A stretch of 64,000 nucleotides of DNA from Enterobacter oligotrophicus. GTDB taxonomy: Bacteria > Pseudomonadota > Gammaproteobacteria > Enterobacterales > Enterobacteriaceae. Under the pieces are notes generated by a model that was not told where the DNA came from, did not search any database, and saw only the letters and a program-made list of their open reading frames with translations. Shown here piece after piece: positions 40,448 through 50,067 of the stretch. Every line of letters begins with the position of its first letter. Position 1 is the first letter of the stretch. The position numbers and the translations under genes are program-made. The DNA lies in the NCBI RefSeq assembly GCF_009176645.1, contig NZ_AP019007.1, forward strand, positions 1,426,001 through 1,490,000, read 5' to 3'.

Positions 40448-40684
40448 AAGCTACAACTCACTAACAACCAGGAATAGTGGGACTATAGGGGGCGGCTTAG
40501 ATCGAATGAAATTACGAATTGGAATGAGTAGTTACTCAATGGAATAACGCCCTGAAAAAGCAAATATCAAAAAGTGCTTAACGTTCGAAATTTCGGGCAT
40601 TTAAGAGCAATTCAAATTGTGTCTACACGATCACAGTTTCATACTAAGCGAGTTAAAATTTTGCTCTGTTTTTAAGGACTCACT
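40448..40684. promoter_or_regulatory. Divergent promoter region of the cysG-D-N-C operon and iap
   Basis: A/T-rich gap of 237 bp. It holds the near-palindrome TGAGTAGTTACTCA (40525-40538) and the perfect palindrome CGAAATTTCG (40586-40595). CysB control of the sulfate genes is expected, but I cannot place a CysB site with certainty. For iap, AAGGA precedes the ATG. Confidence 0.45.
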
Positions 40685-41728
40685 ATGTTTTCCGCAACGC
40701 GCCACCGATACGCAGCCCTGGCGCTCGGCGTTTGCTTTATCTTTCCGGTTCAGGCAAAAAATCAACCGTATGGTGAAATCGCCAATATGCAGGCGCGGCA
40801 TATTGCAACAGTATTCCCAGGCCGAATGACCGGAACGCCTGCAGAGATGCTTTCCGCCGACTATATTCGCCAGCAGTTTGCGGAGATGGGCTACCAGAGC
40901 GATATTCGCTCATTTCACAGCCGCTACATTTATACCTCACGTAATAAAACGCAAAACTGGCATAACGTGACCGGCAGTACCGTTATTGCGGCACACGAAG
41001 GTAAAACCGCGCAGCAGATTATTATTCTGGCGCACCTGGATACCTTCGCGCCGTTGAGCGACACCGATACCGACAATAATCTCGGCGGGCTGACGCTACA
41101 GGGAATAGATGATAACGCGGCGGGTCTGGGCGTGATGTTAGAGCTGGCCGAGCGCATGAAAAATATTCCGACGAAATACGGCATTCGCTTTATTGCGACC
41201 AGCGGTGAAGAAGAGGGAAAACTCGGCGCTGAGAATCTCCTTAAGCGCATGAGTGCTGAAGAGAAGAAAAATACGCTGCTGGTAATTAACCTCGATAATC
41301 TTATCGTGGGCGATAAACTCTATTTCAATAGCGGACAACGTACGCCGAGCAGCGTGCGTAAATTAACCCGCGATCGGGCGCTGGCGATTGCGCGCAGCCA
41401 CGGAGTTTATGCCACCACCAATCCTGGCGGAAATCCGGATTACCCAAAAGGCACGGGATGTTGTAACGACGGGGAAGTGTTCGATAAAGCCGGTATTCCG
41501 GTGCTGTACGTTGAGGCCACCAACTGGACGCTGGGTAAGAAAGATGGCTACCAGCAGCGCGCCAAATCGAAAGCCTTCCCGGACGGGACAAGCTGGCACG
41601 ACGTGAGGCTGGATAATCTGCAGCACATCGATAGCGCACTGCCGCAGCGGATTGAGCACCGCAGCCGGGATGTGGTGAAAGTGATGCTACCGCTGGTGAA
41701 GGAGCTGGCGAAAGCGGGAAAAGCCTGA
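40685..41728 (+). CDS. iap: Alkaline phosphatase isozyme conversion aminopeptidase
   Basis: Periplasmic M28-family aminopeptidase of 347 residues. A signal peptide (MFSATRHRYAALALGVCFIF, cut after VQA) is followed by the peptidase domain with zinc ligands in AHLDTF, GIDDNAAGLG and TSGEEEGKLGAE. In E. coli it removes N-terminal arginine from alkaline phosphatase. Downstream, where E. coli and others carry a CRISPR-cas locus, only a REP pair is found. Confidence 0.95.
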   Translation: MFSATRHRYAALALGVCFIFPVQAKNQPYGEIANMQARHIATVFPGRMTGTPAEMLSADYIRQQFAEMGYQSDIRSFHSRYIYTSRNKTQNWHNVTGSTVIAAHEGKTAQQIIILAHLDTFAPLSDTDTDNNLGGLTLQGIDDNAAGLGVMLELAERMKNIPTKYGIRFIATSGEEEGKLGAENLLKRMSAEEKKNTLLVINLDNLIVGDKLYFNSGQRTPSSVRKLTRDRALAIARSHGVYATTNPGGNPDYPKGTGCCNDGEVFDKAGIPVLYVEATNWTLGKKDGYQQRAKSKAFPDGTSWHDVRLDNLQHIDSALPQRIEHRSRDVVKVMLPLVKELAKAGKA

Positions 41729-41737
41729 TGTAGTTAA

Positions 41738-41814
41738 GCCCGGTGGCGGCTACGCCTTACCGGGCCTACGTTTCGTACCTTTGTGGGCCTGGTAAGGCGT
41801 AGCCGCCACCGGGC
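41738..41814. repeat. REP/BIME pair between iap and cysH
   Basis: Two facing copies of a GCCCGGTGGCGGCTACGCCT-type element, 41738-41770 and 41783-41814, in a convergent gap. They likely end both transcripts. Confidence 0.9.
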
Positions 41815-41823
41815 GAAAAGACA

Positions 41824-42558
41824 TCACCCTTCGTGCAACCCGCACTCGCGCTTCAATCCAAAGAATCGCGTCTCTTCTTCCGCCATTCCCGGTTCCCATT
41901 TACGCGTGGTGTGGGTATCGCCCACAGACAGATACCCCTGATCCCACAGAGGATGGTACTTCAGCCCATGTTTTTGCAGGTACTGGTACACCGTGCGGTT
42001 ATCCCAGTCGATAATCGGCAGCACTTTGAATACTCCACGCTGCACCGCCAGCACCGGTAGCGTCGCCCGACTGCCGGACTGCTCACGACGCAGGCCCGCA
42101 AACCAGGTCTGCGCGTTCAGCTCTTTCAGCGCCCGGTTCATCGGCTCGACTTTGTTGATCTCATTGTATTTCTCAATGCCTTCAACGCCCTGCTCCCACA
42201 GTTTGCCGTAGCGCGCCTCCTGCCAGGCCGCACTCTGCTCTGCGCGGTAGACTTTCAGATTCAGCTTGAGCTTGTCCGTTAGCTCATCGATAAACTGGTA
42301 AGTTTCCGGGAACAGATAGCCGGTATCGGTGAGGATCACCGGAATGTCCGGGCGGATCTGATTCACCAGATGCAAACTGACCGCCGCCTGAATACCGAAG
42401 CTCGACGAGAGCACATAGTCACCCGGCAGGTTTTCCAGCGCCCACGCCACGCGCCCTTCGGCGTCCAGCTTTTCCAGATGGGCGTTGGTTTCTGCCAGCG
42501 CCAGGATGCGTTCGACTTTTGGCAGGTCATTAAGGGCGGTTAGATCGAGTACGGACAT
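41824..42558 (-). CDS. cysH: Phosphoadenosine phosphosulfate reductase
   Basis: PAPS reductase of 244 residues giving sulfite with thioredoxin as donor. The PP-loop region [15 protein letters not shown] (about 51-65), [14 protein letters not shown], and the C-terminal catalytic cysteine in ECGLHEG are present. A single REP element separates it from cysI. Confidence 0.97.
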   Translation of the reverse strand: MSVLDLTALNDLPKVERILALAETNAHLEKLDAEGRVAWALENLPGDYVLSSSFGIQAAVSLHLVNQIRPDIPVILTDTGYLFPETYQFIDELTDKLKLNLKVYRAEQSAAWQEARYGKLWEQGVEGIEKYNEINKVEPMNRALKELNAQTWFAGLRREQSGSRATLPVLAVQRGVFKVLPIIDWDNRTVYQYLQKHGLKYHPLWDQGYLSVGDTHTTRKWEPGMAEEETRFFGLKRECGLHEG

Positions 42559-42580
42559 AAGAACCTCACTTGCCTGTTTT

Positions 42581-42610
42581 GCCGGGCGGCACTGCGTTTG
42601 CCCGGCCTAC
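42581..42610. repeat. Single REP element between cysI and cysH
   Basis: GCCGGGCGGC and its near complement around an ACTGCGTTTG loop form one palindromic unit inside the cysJIH operon. It could stabilise the upstream cysJI message relative to cysH. Confidence 0.8.
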
Positions 42611-42634
42611 AACACCTGTTAAACCGTCGGGATG

Positions 42635-44347
42635 TTACTCCCAGAAATCCCTTGCGGGATCGAGCACCGGGCGAATGATGCCCGCACGCACCGTAAAGTC
42701 GCCGAAGCCTTCACCCGCTTCGCGCTCTTTTGCCCAGCGCCCGACAAGCTCATCGATAGATTCAAGAATTTCCGGTTCCGTGATGTTTTCGCGGTACATA
42801 CGCGGAATACGTGTGCCCATACGGTTGCCGCCAAGATGCACGTTGTAGCGACCCGGTGCTTTACCGACCAGACCCAGTTCTGCCAGCATCGCGCGGCCGC
42901 AGCCGTTCGGGCAGCCCGTCACGCGCATCACGATATGTTCGTCAGGGATACCGTGTTTTTCCAGGATCGTTTCCACTTTGTCGGTGAATGACGGCAGGAA
43001 GCGTTCGGCTTCGGCCATCGCCAGCGGGCAGGTCGGGAACGACACGCAGGCCATAGAGTTTTCACGTTGCGGTTTCACCGCATTCATTAACCCGTGATCG
43101 CGCGCCAGTTTCTCGATCTTCGCCTTCTGGCTCTCCGGCACACCAGCAATGATCAGGTTCTGGTTAGCAGTAATGCGAAACTCGCCTTTATGGATCTTAG
43201 CAATTTCCAGCAGCCCGGTTTTCAGCGGACGGCCGGGATAATCCAGAATGCGGCCATTTTCGATAAACAGCGTCAGGTGCCATTTATTGTCGATGCCTTT
43301 TACCCAGCCAATGCGATCGCCGCGACCGGTGAATTCGTAAGGGCGGATCGGTTCAAACTTAATGCCCGCACGACGCTCCACCTCTTCTTTGAACGTCTCA
43401 ACGCCCACGCGCTCCAGCGTGTATTTGGTTTTCGCGTTTTTACGGTCGGTACGGTTGCCCCAGTCGCGCTGGGTCGTGACCACCGCTTCCGCCACGGCCA
43501 GCGTGTGTTCGAGCGGCAGGAAGCCGAACTCGCTCGCGGTACGGGCGTAGGTTTTCTTGTTACCGTGCTCAATGGACAAACCACCGCCCACCAGCAGGTT
43601 GAAGCCGACCAGCTTGCCGTTTTCCGCAATCGCCACAAAGTTCATGTCGTTGGCGTGCAGATCGATGTCGTTCTGCGGCGGGATCACCACCGTGGTTTTG
43701 AACTTACGCGGCAGGTAGGTCTGGCCGAGGATCGGTTCTTCGTCAGTGGTGGCGACTTTTTCCTGATCGAGCCAGATTTCCGCATAGGCGCGGGTGCGCG
43801 GCAGCAGGTGCTCAGAGATCTTCTTCGCCCATTCATAGGCTTCGGCATGCAGCTCAGACTCAAACGGGTTCGAGGTGCAGAGCACGTTGCGGTTCATGTC
43901 GTTGGCGGTCGCCAGCGCGTCCAGCCCAACCGAGTGCAGCATCTGGTGTACCGGCTTCACGTTCTTTTTCAGAATGCCGTGGAACTGGAAGGTCTGACGG
44001 TTGGTCAGACGGATGCTGCCGTAAATCGTGTTTTCACCGGCAAACTTGTCGATCGCCTGCCACTGTCTGGTGGTGATGATCCCGCCCGGCAGACGGCAGC
44101 GCAGCAGCATCGCGTGGCGCGGCTCCAGCTTCTGTTCAGCACGTTCGGCGCGAATATCGCGGTCGTCCTGCTGGTACATACCGTGGAAACGGATCAGCAG
44201 GAAGTTGTCGCCTTTGAAACCGCCGGTCAGACCGTCATTTAAATCTTCGGCAATGGTGCCGCGCAGGTAGTTGCTTTCCAGCTTCATGCGTTCGGCGTCA
44301 GACAGTTTGCCTTCGACCACCAGTGGGCCTGGATGTTTTTCGCTCAT
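42635..44347 (-). CDS. cysI: Sulfite reductase hemoprotein subunit CysI
   Basis: Siroheme and 4Fe-4S subunit of 570 residues carrying out six-electron reduction of sulfite to sulfide. Cluster cysteines are in [19 protein letters not shown] and [20 protein letters not shown] (about residues 434-490); siroheme contacts include [13 protein letters not shown]. It overlaps cysJ by one base. Confidence 0.98.
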   Translation of the reverse strand: MSEKHPGPLVVEGKLSDAERMKLESNYLRGTIAEDLNDGLTGGFKGDNFLLIRFHGMYQQDDRDIRAERAEQKLEPRHAMLLRCRLPGGIITTRQWQAIDKFAGENTIYGSIRLTNRQTFQFHGILKKNVKPVHQMLHSVGLDALATANDMNRNVLCTSNPFESELHAEAYEWAKKISEHLLPRTRAYAEIWLDQEKVATTDEEPILGQTYLPRKFKTTVVIPPQNDIDLHANDMNFVAIAENGKLVGFNLLVGGGLSIEHGNKKTYARTASEFGFLPLEHTLAVAEAVVTTQRDWGNRTDRKNAKTKYTLERVGVETFKEEVERRAGIKFEPIRPYEFTGRGDRIGWVKGIDNKWHLTLFIENGRILDYPGRPLKTGLLEIAKIHKGEFRITANQNLIIAGVPESQKAKIEKLARDHGLMNAVKPQRENSMACVSFPTCPLAMAEAERFLPSFTDKVETILEKHGIPDEHIVMRVTGCPNGCGRAMLAELGLVGKAPGRYNVHLGGNRMGTRIPRMYRENITEPEILESIDELVGRWAKEREAGEGFGDFTVRAGIIRPVLDPARDFWE

Positions 44348-46152
44348 TAGTAGACATCTCGCTGATAACGGCGCTCAACGCGCAGCTCACTTAAAAATTC
44401 ATCCGCCGTTTCGGCATCCATACCGCCGAATTCGGCAATCACTTCCAGCAACGCCTGCTCAACGTCTTTCGCCATGCGATTGGCGTCGCCGCAGACGTAA
44501 ATGTGGGCACCATCATTGATCCAGCGCCACAGCTCCGCGCCCTGTTCGCGCAGTTTGTCTTGTACGTATACTTTTTCTTTTTGGTCACGGGACCAGGCCA
44601 GATCGATGCGGGTCAGCACGCCCTCTTTCACGTAACGCTGCCACTCCACCTGGTAGAGGAAATCTTCTGTAAAGTGTGGGTTGCCGAAGAAGAGCCAGTT
44701 TTTGCCTGGCGCGTCATCTGCGGCACGCTGCTGCATAAAAGCGCGGAACGGTGCAATACCGGTTCCCGGACCAATCATAATGACCGGGGTTTCCGGGTTC
44801 GCTGGCAGGCGGAAATTGTCGTTGTGCTCGATAAAGACGCGGACTTCGCCGTCTTCCTCTACGCGGTCAGCCAGGAAGCTCGACGCACCACCCGCACGCG
44901 GGCGGCCTTCGATGTCGTAACGCACCACACCGACGGTGATGTGCACTTCGCTTTCCACTTCGGCCTGCGAGGAGGCAATGGAGTAAAGACGCGGTGTCAG
45001 CGGACGCAGCAGGCCGATCAGGGCTTCTGCATCCAGCTGAGCTGGCGAGAAACGTACCATATCGACAATTGGCGTCGTTGCCGCGTAATGCTGCAGTTTC
45101 GCCTTATCACCCACTAATGGCAGCAGCGATTCGCTGCGCGTTAACGTGGCGTAGTTTTCCACAATATTGGCGGTATTCACCGTCAGCTCGAAATGCCACT
45201 GCAGCGCTTCGGAGAGCGGCAGCGTTTTGCCCTCAATGGTGACAGGCTCCGTGCCTTTCAGCCACAGCAGCTCGACCAGCTCTTTCACCAGTGCCGGATC
45301 GTTCTGATACCAGACGCCCAGCGCATCGCCAGGCTGATAACGCAGGCCGGAATCACCGAGATCGATCTCAATATGGCGGACGTCTTTTTCCGAATCGCGG
45401 CCGGTGATTTTCTGATTCACCGACAGGCTCGCCGCCAGCGGAGCCTCTTTGGTGTAAGGGCTGGTGTGGATCTCATTGACAGTGCCCGCTGCGGTAACGG
45501 CGGCCTGTGCTGGCGTCTCTTTCGGGACGCGGGCTTTCAGTATCTCAACGATGCGTGCACGCCATTCCGCGGCAGCCGCCTGGTATTCAACATCCGCATC
45601 TACGCGGTCCAGCAGGCGCTCTGCGCCCAGCTCCGCCAGCTTGCTGTCAAAATCTTTACCGGACTGGCAGAAGAATTCATAGGAGGTGTCACCCAGGCCG
45701 AATACGGCAAAGGCGGTGCCATCCAGTTTGGGGGCTTTTTTCGAGAACAGGAACTTGTGCAACGCCACCGCTTCTTCTGCGGGTTCACCTTCCCCTTGCG
45801 TTGAGGCGACAACCACCAGCAGTTTTTCTGACGCGATTTGCTTAAATTTATACTCCCCGGCATTCACCAGGTTCACGTTCAGTTTGGCGGCGAGCAGGTC
45901 ATCACGCAGCGCTTCCGCCACGCGGCGGGCGTTGCCCGTTTGTGAGGCGGAGATCAGCGTAATGGCAGGAATTTCAACGGCCGTTGCCGGTGCGCCAGCC
46001 ACGGCACCAGGCTGCTGGTTGAGCATTCCCCAGAAATAGCCGGAAACCCAGGCAAGCTGAGTGGGTGAAAAATCAGTGGTCGCGGCCTGAAGGCGCGCCA
46101 GTTGCTCCGGGTTCAGGGGAAGCAAATTTGAAGGTGGGGCCTGTGTTGTCAT
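44347..46152 (-). CDS. cysJ: Sulfite reductase flavoprotein subunit CysJ
   Basis: NADPH-dependent flavoprotein of 601 residues passing electrons to CysI. Domains: flavodoxin-like FMN domain ([20 protein letters not shown], about 70-205), FAD domain ([20 protein letters not shown], about 240-460), and an NADPH domain ([18 protein letters not shown], ending [13 protein letters not shown]). First gene of cysJIH. The upstream gap holds a candidate regulator site. Confidence 0.98.
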   Translation of the reverse strand: MTTQAPPSNLLPLNPEQLARLQAATTDFSPTQLAWVSGYFWGMLNQQPGAVAGAPATAVEIPAITLISASQTGNARRVAEALRDDLLAAKLNVNLVNAGEYKFKQIASEKLLVVVASTQGEGEPAEEAVALHKFLFSKKAPKLDGTAFAVFGLGDTSYEFFCQSGKDFDSKLAELGAERLLDRVDADVEYQAAAAEWRARIVEILKARVPKETPAQAAVTAAGTVNEIHTSPYTKEAPLAASLSVNQKITGRDSEKDVRHIEIDLGDSGLRYQPGDALGVWYQNDPALVKELVELLWLKGTEPVTIEGKTLPLSEALQWHFELTVNTANIVENYATLTRSESLLPLVGDKAKLQHYAATTPIVDMVRFSPAQLDAEALIGLLRPLTPRLYSIASSQAEVESEVHITVGVVRYDIEGRPRAGGASSFLADRVEEDGEVRVFIEHNDNFRLPANPETPVIMIGPGTGIAPFRAFMQQRAADDAPGKNWLFFGNPHFTEDFLYQVEWQRYVKEGVLTRIDLAWSRDQKEKVYVQDKLREQGAELWRWINDGAHIYVCGDANRMAKDVEQALLEVIAEFGGMDAETADEFLSELRVERRYQRDVY

Positions 46153-46455
46153 GCGTCGTTATGTTCCAGTAGCAAAGCGGACTTTAAGCGAATAAATCCA
46201 AACTGAAGATAAGGTTAACGGCGGGGATAATAACAATTAAAGAAGGGATGGAAATAATAAATAACCAAAAGGACTAACCTCTTTTAGTTATCGTTCTTAA
46301 CGGTAAAACAGATTAATTAACTTGTTGAAATTTAAATAGAATAAATGAATGAAAGGCCTCATAAACGGCGTTCCGGTATCAGAGCCGTTTTAGTTAATGA
46401 TAAAAATTGTGCTTTCCGGTACTATGCGGCGGTTTTTTCCGCATTACTGAGAGCG
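46153..46455. promoter_or_regulatory. Divergent intergenic region of cysJ and queD
   Basis: 303 bp, A/T-rich, with no ORF worth calling. It contains the imperfect inverted repeat at 46261-46291 (left arm ATAACCAAAAGG, right arm CTCTTTTAGTTAT), a plausible CysB site for cysJIH. GCGGCGG followed by six T at 46428-46440 lies just before queD. No preQ1 riboswitch structure was recognised. Confidence 0.45.
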
Positions 46456-46821
46456 ATGATGTCCACCACACTGTTTAAAGATTTCACCTTCGAAGCCGCC
46501 CATCACCTTCCGCATGTCCCTGAAGGGCATAAATGTGGCCGCCTGCACGGGCACTCGTTTATGGTGCGTCTTGAGATCACCGGTGAAGTCGATCCGCATA
46601 CCGGTTGGATCATGGACTTTGCTGAACTGAAGGCCGCGTTTAAGCCGACCTACGATCGTCTGGATCACTACTATCTGAATGACATTCCGGGTCTTGAGAA
46701 CCCGACCAGCGAAGTGCTGGCAAAATGGATTTGGGATCAGATGAAACCGCTGGTGCCGCTGCTGAGCGCGGTGATGATCAAAGAGACCTGCACCGCAGGC
46801 TGCGTGTATCGCGGAGAGTAA
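46456..46821 (+). CDS. queD: 6-carboxy-5,6,7,8-tetrahydropterin synthase QueD
   Basis: Queuosine-pathway enzyme of 121 residues turning dihydroneopterin triphosphate into 6-carboxytetrahydropterin. It begins [20 protein letters not shown]; zinc ligands and catalytic Cys are in [20 protein letters not shown]. The frame is open 37 codons upstream with no support, so the double-Met start at 46456 (GAGAG upstream) is used. It is convergent with queE. Confidence 0.97.
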   Translation: MMSTTLFKDFTFEAAHHLPHVPEGHKCGRLHGHSFMVRLEITGEVDPHTGWIMDFAELKAAFKPTYDRLDHYYLNDIPGLENPTSEVLAKWIWDQMKPLVPLLSAVMIKETCTAGCVYRGE

Positions 46822-46826
46822 TGCTT

Positions 46827-46903
46827 GCCGGGTGGCGGCCTCGCCTTACCCGGCCGGCAAAAGCCTCGAACCGCAGGCCCGGTAAGCGCGAGCGCCACCG
46901 GGC
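46827..46903. repeat. REP/BIME pair between queD and queE
   Basis: Two facing copies, 46827-46855 and 46872-46903. The second is followed by six T on the plus strand, so it can act as the queD terminator. Confidence 0.88.
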
Positions 46904-46907
46904 TTTT

Positions 46908-47579
46908 TTAGGCAATATTCAGGTACTTGTGCGTCTGCATCGACAACCGCCAGTTGCGGGCGATACAGGTTTCAATGCACAGACGCGTCGCATCGTCTTT
47001 CTGGCTGATCGGTTGTAGCGCAATCACGCGCTGTTTTTCGTCCGTCAGCGTCGCCAGCAACTCATCCAGCGCTTCAATATCACGCACGCGGCCGACCGGG
47101 TGTTTGATCTCATCTGCACGCTCCAGCGCCTGAGAAAGCACGTCATACCCGCCGCGCATATTCACCTTTGGCGACACCGTCACCCACGTGGAGTGGGAGC
47201 AGCGCACTTCATGAGTACCGCTGGTTTCGATCTGACAGCTATAACCGTTTTTTTCAAGCAGTTCGGTCAGCGGCATCAGGTCGTGGATGCAGGGTTCGCC
47301 GCCGGTGATCACCACGTGGCGAGCCGTCCAGCCCTGACGACCAATGATGGCCAGCAGATCTTCCGGGCTGCCAGCCCCCCACTTATCACTCTCTTTGGTT
47401 TTCGCCAGAATGCTAAACAGCGACACTTCCCGATCTGCGAGTTTATCCCACGTATGTTTGGTATCACACCAGGCACAGCCAACCGGGCATCCCTGTAAAC
47501 GAATAAAGATAGCGGGAACGCCGGTAAAGTAACCCTCGCCTTGCAGGGTCTGGAACATCTCGTTAATCGGGTACTGCAT
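46908..47579 (-). CDS. queE: 7-carboxy-7-deazaguanine synthase QueE
   Basis: Radical SAM enzyme of 223 residues acting after QueD in queuosine synthesis. The E. coli-type motif CPVGCAWC (C31, C35, C38; CX3CX2C) is present, and GEP follows in VVITGGEPCIHD. The start MQYPINEMFQTLQGEGYF at 47579 is preferred over the ATG six bases earlier because of Shine-Dalgarno spacing. Confidence 0.97.
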   Translation of the reverse strand: MQYPINEMFQTLQGEGYFTGVPAIFIRLQGCPVGCAWCDTKHTWDKLADREVSLFSILAKTKESDKWGAGSPEDLLAIIGRQGWTARHVVITGGEPCIHDLMPLTELLEKNGYSCQIETSGTHEVRCSHSTWVTVSPKVNMRGGYDVLSQALERADEIKHPVGRVRDIEALDELLATLTDEKQRVIALQPISQKDDATRLCIETCIARNWRLSMQTHKYLNIA

Positions 47580-47633
47580 AGTCATCTCGGTTAAGGGGAT
47601 AAACGATAAGTATCGCAGATCCCCGCCGGATGG

Positions 47634-48341
47634 TCATGCTCCATCGGTGCTTTGCGCGCCAATCGCCGCCATAAACCGTTCCGTAATTTGCTGCGGACGG
47701 GTGATGGCTCCCCCGACAACCACCGCATGCGCCCCAAGCGCCAGACATCTGGCCGCGCGCTCGGGAGTATCCACGTTGCCTTCGGCAATCACCGGGATCG
47801 TGACGGCAGCCAGTACCGCTTTCAGTAACCCGCAGTCATTCTCCGGAAGCGAATGGCCTGCGGTCTCCGCCGTATAGCCGTAAAGCGTGGTCCCAACACA
47901 ATCAAAGCCGAGTGCCTGCGCCGTCACTGCCTCCTGCACGGTGGAAATATCCGCCATCAGCAGCAGCGAGGGGTAACGGGCGCGGATCTGCGCGACCAAC
48001 GTTTCCAGAGTTCCCCCACCGGGACGCTTCCGGGCGGTCGCATCCAGCGCGATGATGTCCGGGGTGACCGCCATAAGCTCATCGACTTCCTTCATCGTCG
48101 CGGTGATGAACACCTCGCTATCCGGATAGTCCCGTTTGATGATCCCGATGATCGGCAGCGAGACCAGACCTTTAATGGCTTCGATATCCACCACGCTGTT
48201 GGCGCGGATCGCCGCAGCCCCGCCCTGCGCCGCCGCCAGCGCCATTCTCGACATAATAAACGGGCTGTGCAGCGGTTCGTTTTCCAGCGCCTGACAGGAG
48301 ACGACCAGTTTTCCCTTCAGGTTATCCAGTACAGTTTTCAT
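47634..48341 (-). CDS. nanE: N-acetylmannosamine-6-phosphate 2-epimerase
   Basis: TIM-barrel epimerase of 235 residues converting ManNAc-6-P to GlcNAc-6-P. Family motifs: VVSCQALENEPLHSPFIMSR, GIIKRDYPDSEVFITAT, IALDATARKRPGG and VIAEGNVDTPE. It overlaps the PTS stop by one base, and a regulator of the RpiR type lies beyond, so this is an amino-sugar PTS operon outside the usual nanATEK setting. Confidence 0.93.
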   Translation of the reverse strand: MKTVLDNLKGKLVVSCQALENEPLHSPFIMSRMALAAAQGGAAAIRANSVVDIEAIKGLVSLPIIGIIKRDYPDSEVFITATMKEVDELMAVTPDIIALDATARKRPGGGTLETLVAQIRARYPSLLLMADISTVQEAVTAQALGFDCVGTTLYGYTAETAGHSLPENDCGLLKAVLAAVTIPVIAEGNVDTPERAARCLALGAHAVVVGGAITRPQQITERFMAAIGAQSTDGA

Positions 48342-49900
48342 TACGATAAGATCTCTTCCACTTCATTTTTGATAATGGTGACGTGCGGGCCATAAATGAC
48401 CTGAACACCGTTACCGCGCACGATGACGCCGCGCGCGCCAGTCGCTTTTAATGCCGCTTCATTCACTTTGCTACCGTCTTTCACCGTGACGCGAAGGCGC
48501 GTGGCGCAGCAGTCAACGTCATCCAGATTGTCTCTGCCGCCTAATCCGGCAATCACCGCCGTGGCGCGGTCGCTTTGCGGCAGGGTAACCTCGTCAGCCA
48601 CCGCCTCCTTTTCACGGCCCGGCGTGGCAAAATCAAAACGGTTAATCAGATAGCGGAAGGTGAAGTAGTAAAGGAAGAACCACGGCACGCCCACCAGCGG
48701 GACGAACATCCAGTTGGTTTTTGCCTCACCCTGCAGAATGCCGAACAGCACGAAATCAATAAAACCGCCGGAGAAAGTCTGTCCGATGGTGATGTGCAGC
48801 ATGTGCGCGAGCATGAACGCCAGCCCGTCGAACACCGCATGAATGACGTACAGCACCGGCGCAATAAACAGGAATGAGAACTCGATGGGCTCAGTAATTC
48901 CCGTCAGGAAAGAGGTTAACGCCGCTGAAAGCAGCAGCCCCGCAACGCGCTTTTTATTCTCGGGTTTTGCCGTGTGGTACATCGCGAGGCAAGCCCCCAG
49001 CAGACCAAACATCATCGTAATAAAGCGCCCGGACATGAAGCGCGATGTGCCCTCATAGAAATGCTGCGTGTTCGGGTCGGCAAGCTGGGCGAAGAAGATC
49101 CGCTGTGTGCCCTCAACCAGATGGCCGTTGACGATTTCACTGCCGCCAAGCGCGGTGGTCCAGAACGGAAGATAGAAGATGTGGTGCAGACCAAACGGGC
49201 CAAGCATGCGCAGGATGAAGCCATACAGCAGAGTACCCAGATAGCCGGTGGCATCCACCAGCCCGCCGAGGCCAAAGATCAGCTTCTGGAAATGCGGCCA
49301 AACTACCGTCATGAGAGCCCCGACGAGTATCGCCGCCAGCGAGCTGATAATGGGGACAAAGCGTGAGCCGCCAAAGAAGCCGAGGAACTGCGGAAGCGCA
49401 ATTTTGTTGAAGCGATGATGGAGCGCGCAGGTCACCAGTCCAATGACCACGCCGCCGAACACGCCGGTTTCCAGCGTCTGAATGCCCAGCGTCATGCCCT
49501 GCCCCACAGCACCCGGATTTTCAAGCGCCAGCTTCCCGGTCAGGATCAGCAGGGCGTTGATGGTGGCATTCATCACCAGAAACGCGAGCAGCGCCGCCAG
49601 CCCGGCCGTGCCTTTATCATTTTTGGCCAACCCGACGGCAACCCCAACGGCAAACAGCACGGAGAGATTTGCAAATACAATCGAACCCGCACTGCTCATA
49701 ATGGTGAAAATGGCCTGCAGCCACGCTACGTCTAAAAACGGATAAGCCGTGAGCGTGTTGGGGTTCGACAGCGCCCCGCCGATCCCCAGTAGCAGCCCCG
49801 CCGCAGGCAAAACGGCAATGGGCAACATAAAGGATTTGCCAAAGCGCTGTGCTTTTTCAAACCATCCGCCGGAAGAAGCTCCGCTGAACATGTGCATCAT
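48341..49900 (-). CDS. PTS amino-sugar permease EIICB (ManNAc-type proposed)
   Basis: Inner-membrane PTS permease of 519 residues in the glucose/N-acetylglucosamine family. The EIIC domain (about 1-420) has GITEPIEFSFLFIAPVLY; the C-terminal EIIB domain has the phosphorylated cysteine in DCCATRLRV (Cys465). No EIIA domain is present, so an external EIIA such as Crr is needed. A strong AGGGGGA ribosome site supports the ATG at 49900. Coupling to nanE suggests that the sugar is N-acetylmannosamine or another compound entering as ManNAc-6-P. The known E. coli route for ManNAc is ManXYZ, so this would be an extra one. Substrate assignment is inference. Confidence 0.85.
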   Translation of the reverse strand: MMHMFSGASSGGWFEKAQRFGKSFMLPIAVLPAAGLLLGIGGALSNPNTLTAYPFLDVAWLQAIFTIMSSAGSIVFANLSVLFAVGVAVGLAKNDKGTAGLAALLAFLVMNATINALLILTGKLALENPGAVGQGMTLGIQTLETGVFGGVVIGLVTCALHHRFNKIALPQFLGFFGGSRFVPIISSLAAILVGALMTVVWPHFQKLIFGLGGLVDATGYLGTLLYGFILRMLGPFGLHHIFYLPFWTTALGGSEIVNGHLVEGTQRIFFAQLADPNTQHFYEGTSRFMSGRFITMMFGLLGACLAMYHTAKPENKKRVAGLLLSAALTSFLTGITEPIEFSFLFIAPVLYVIHAVFDGLAFMLAHMLHITIGQTFSGGFIDFVLFGILQGEAKTNWMFVPLVGVPWFFLYYFTFRYLINRFDFATPGREKEAVADEVTLPQSDRATAVIAGLGGRDNLDDVDCCATRLRVTVKDGSKVNEAALKATGARGVIVRGNGVQVIYGPHVTIIKNEVEEILS

Positions 49901-49924
49901 TTTTTCATCCCCCTGGTATAATGA

Positions 49925-49970
49925 TGAAAATTTTTACCACCATTTAATGATAAAGTGAAAATTACCATCA
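49925..49970. promoter_or_regulatory. Candidate operator of the RpiR-type regulator
   Basis: TGAAAATTTTTACCA (49925-49939) and TGAAAATTACCA (49956-49967) are direct repeats spaced 31 bp apart, about three helical turns, in the divergent gap between the PTS gene and the regulator gene. Confidence 0.5.
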
Positions 49971-50067
49971 AAAACCAGGAAGCGGATCATACTTTTTCGA
50001 AATGACTGGCATCTTTCCCCCGCTTTCCGCCACACTAGCCGACAGAGAAACGTATTAAGGATCTAGC

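Noticed and set aside
40506..40547. 13-codon ORF in the cysG-iap gap, possible leader peptide
   Set aside because: No Shine-Dalgarno at a proper distance, no run of regulatory codons and no attenuator hairpin follows.
41738..41814. Repeated units between iap and cysH as a mini CRISPR array
   Set aside because: There are only two units in inverted orientation with a 12-bp gap, and they match REP elements found at five other places in the window.
43094..44242. 382-codon plus-strand ORF antisense to cysI
   Set aside because: Its length comes from the lack of stops in the reverse frame of a G+C-biased gene; composition is unlike a real protein.
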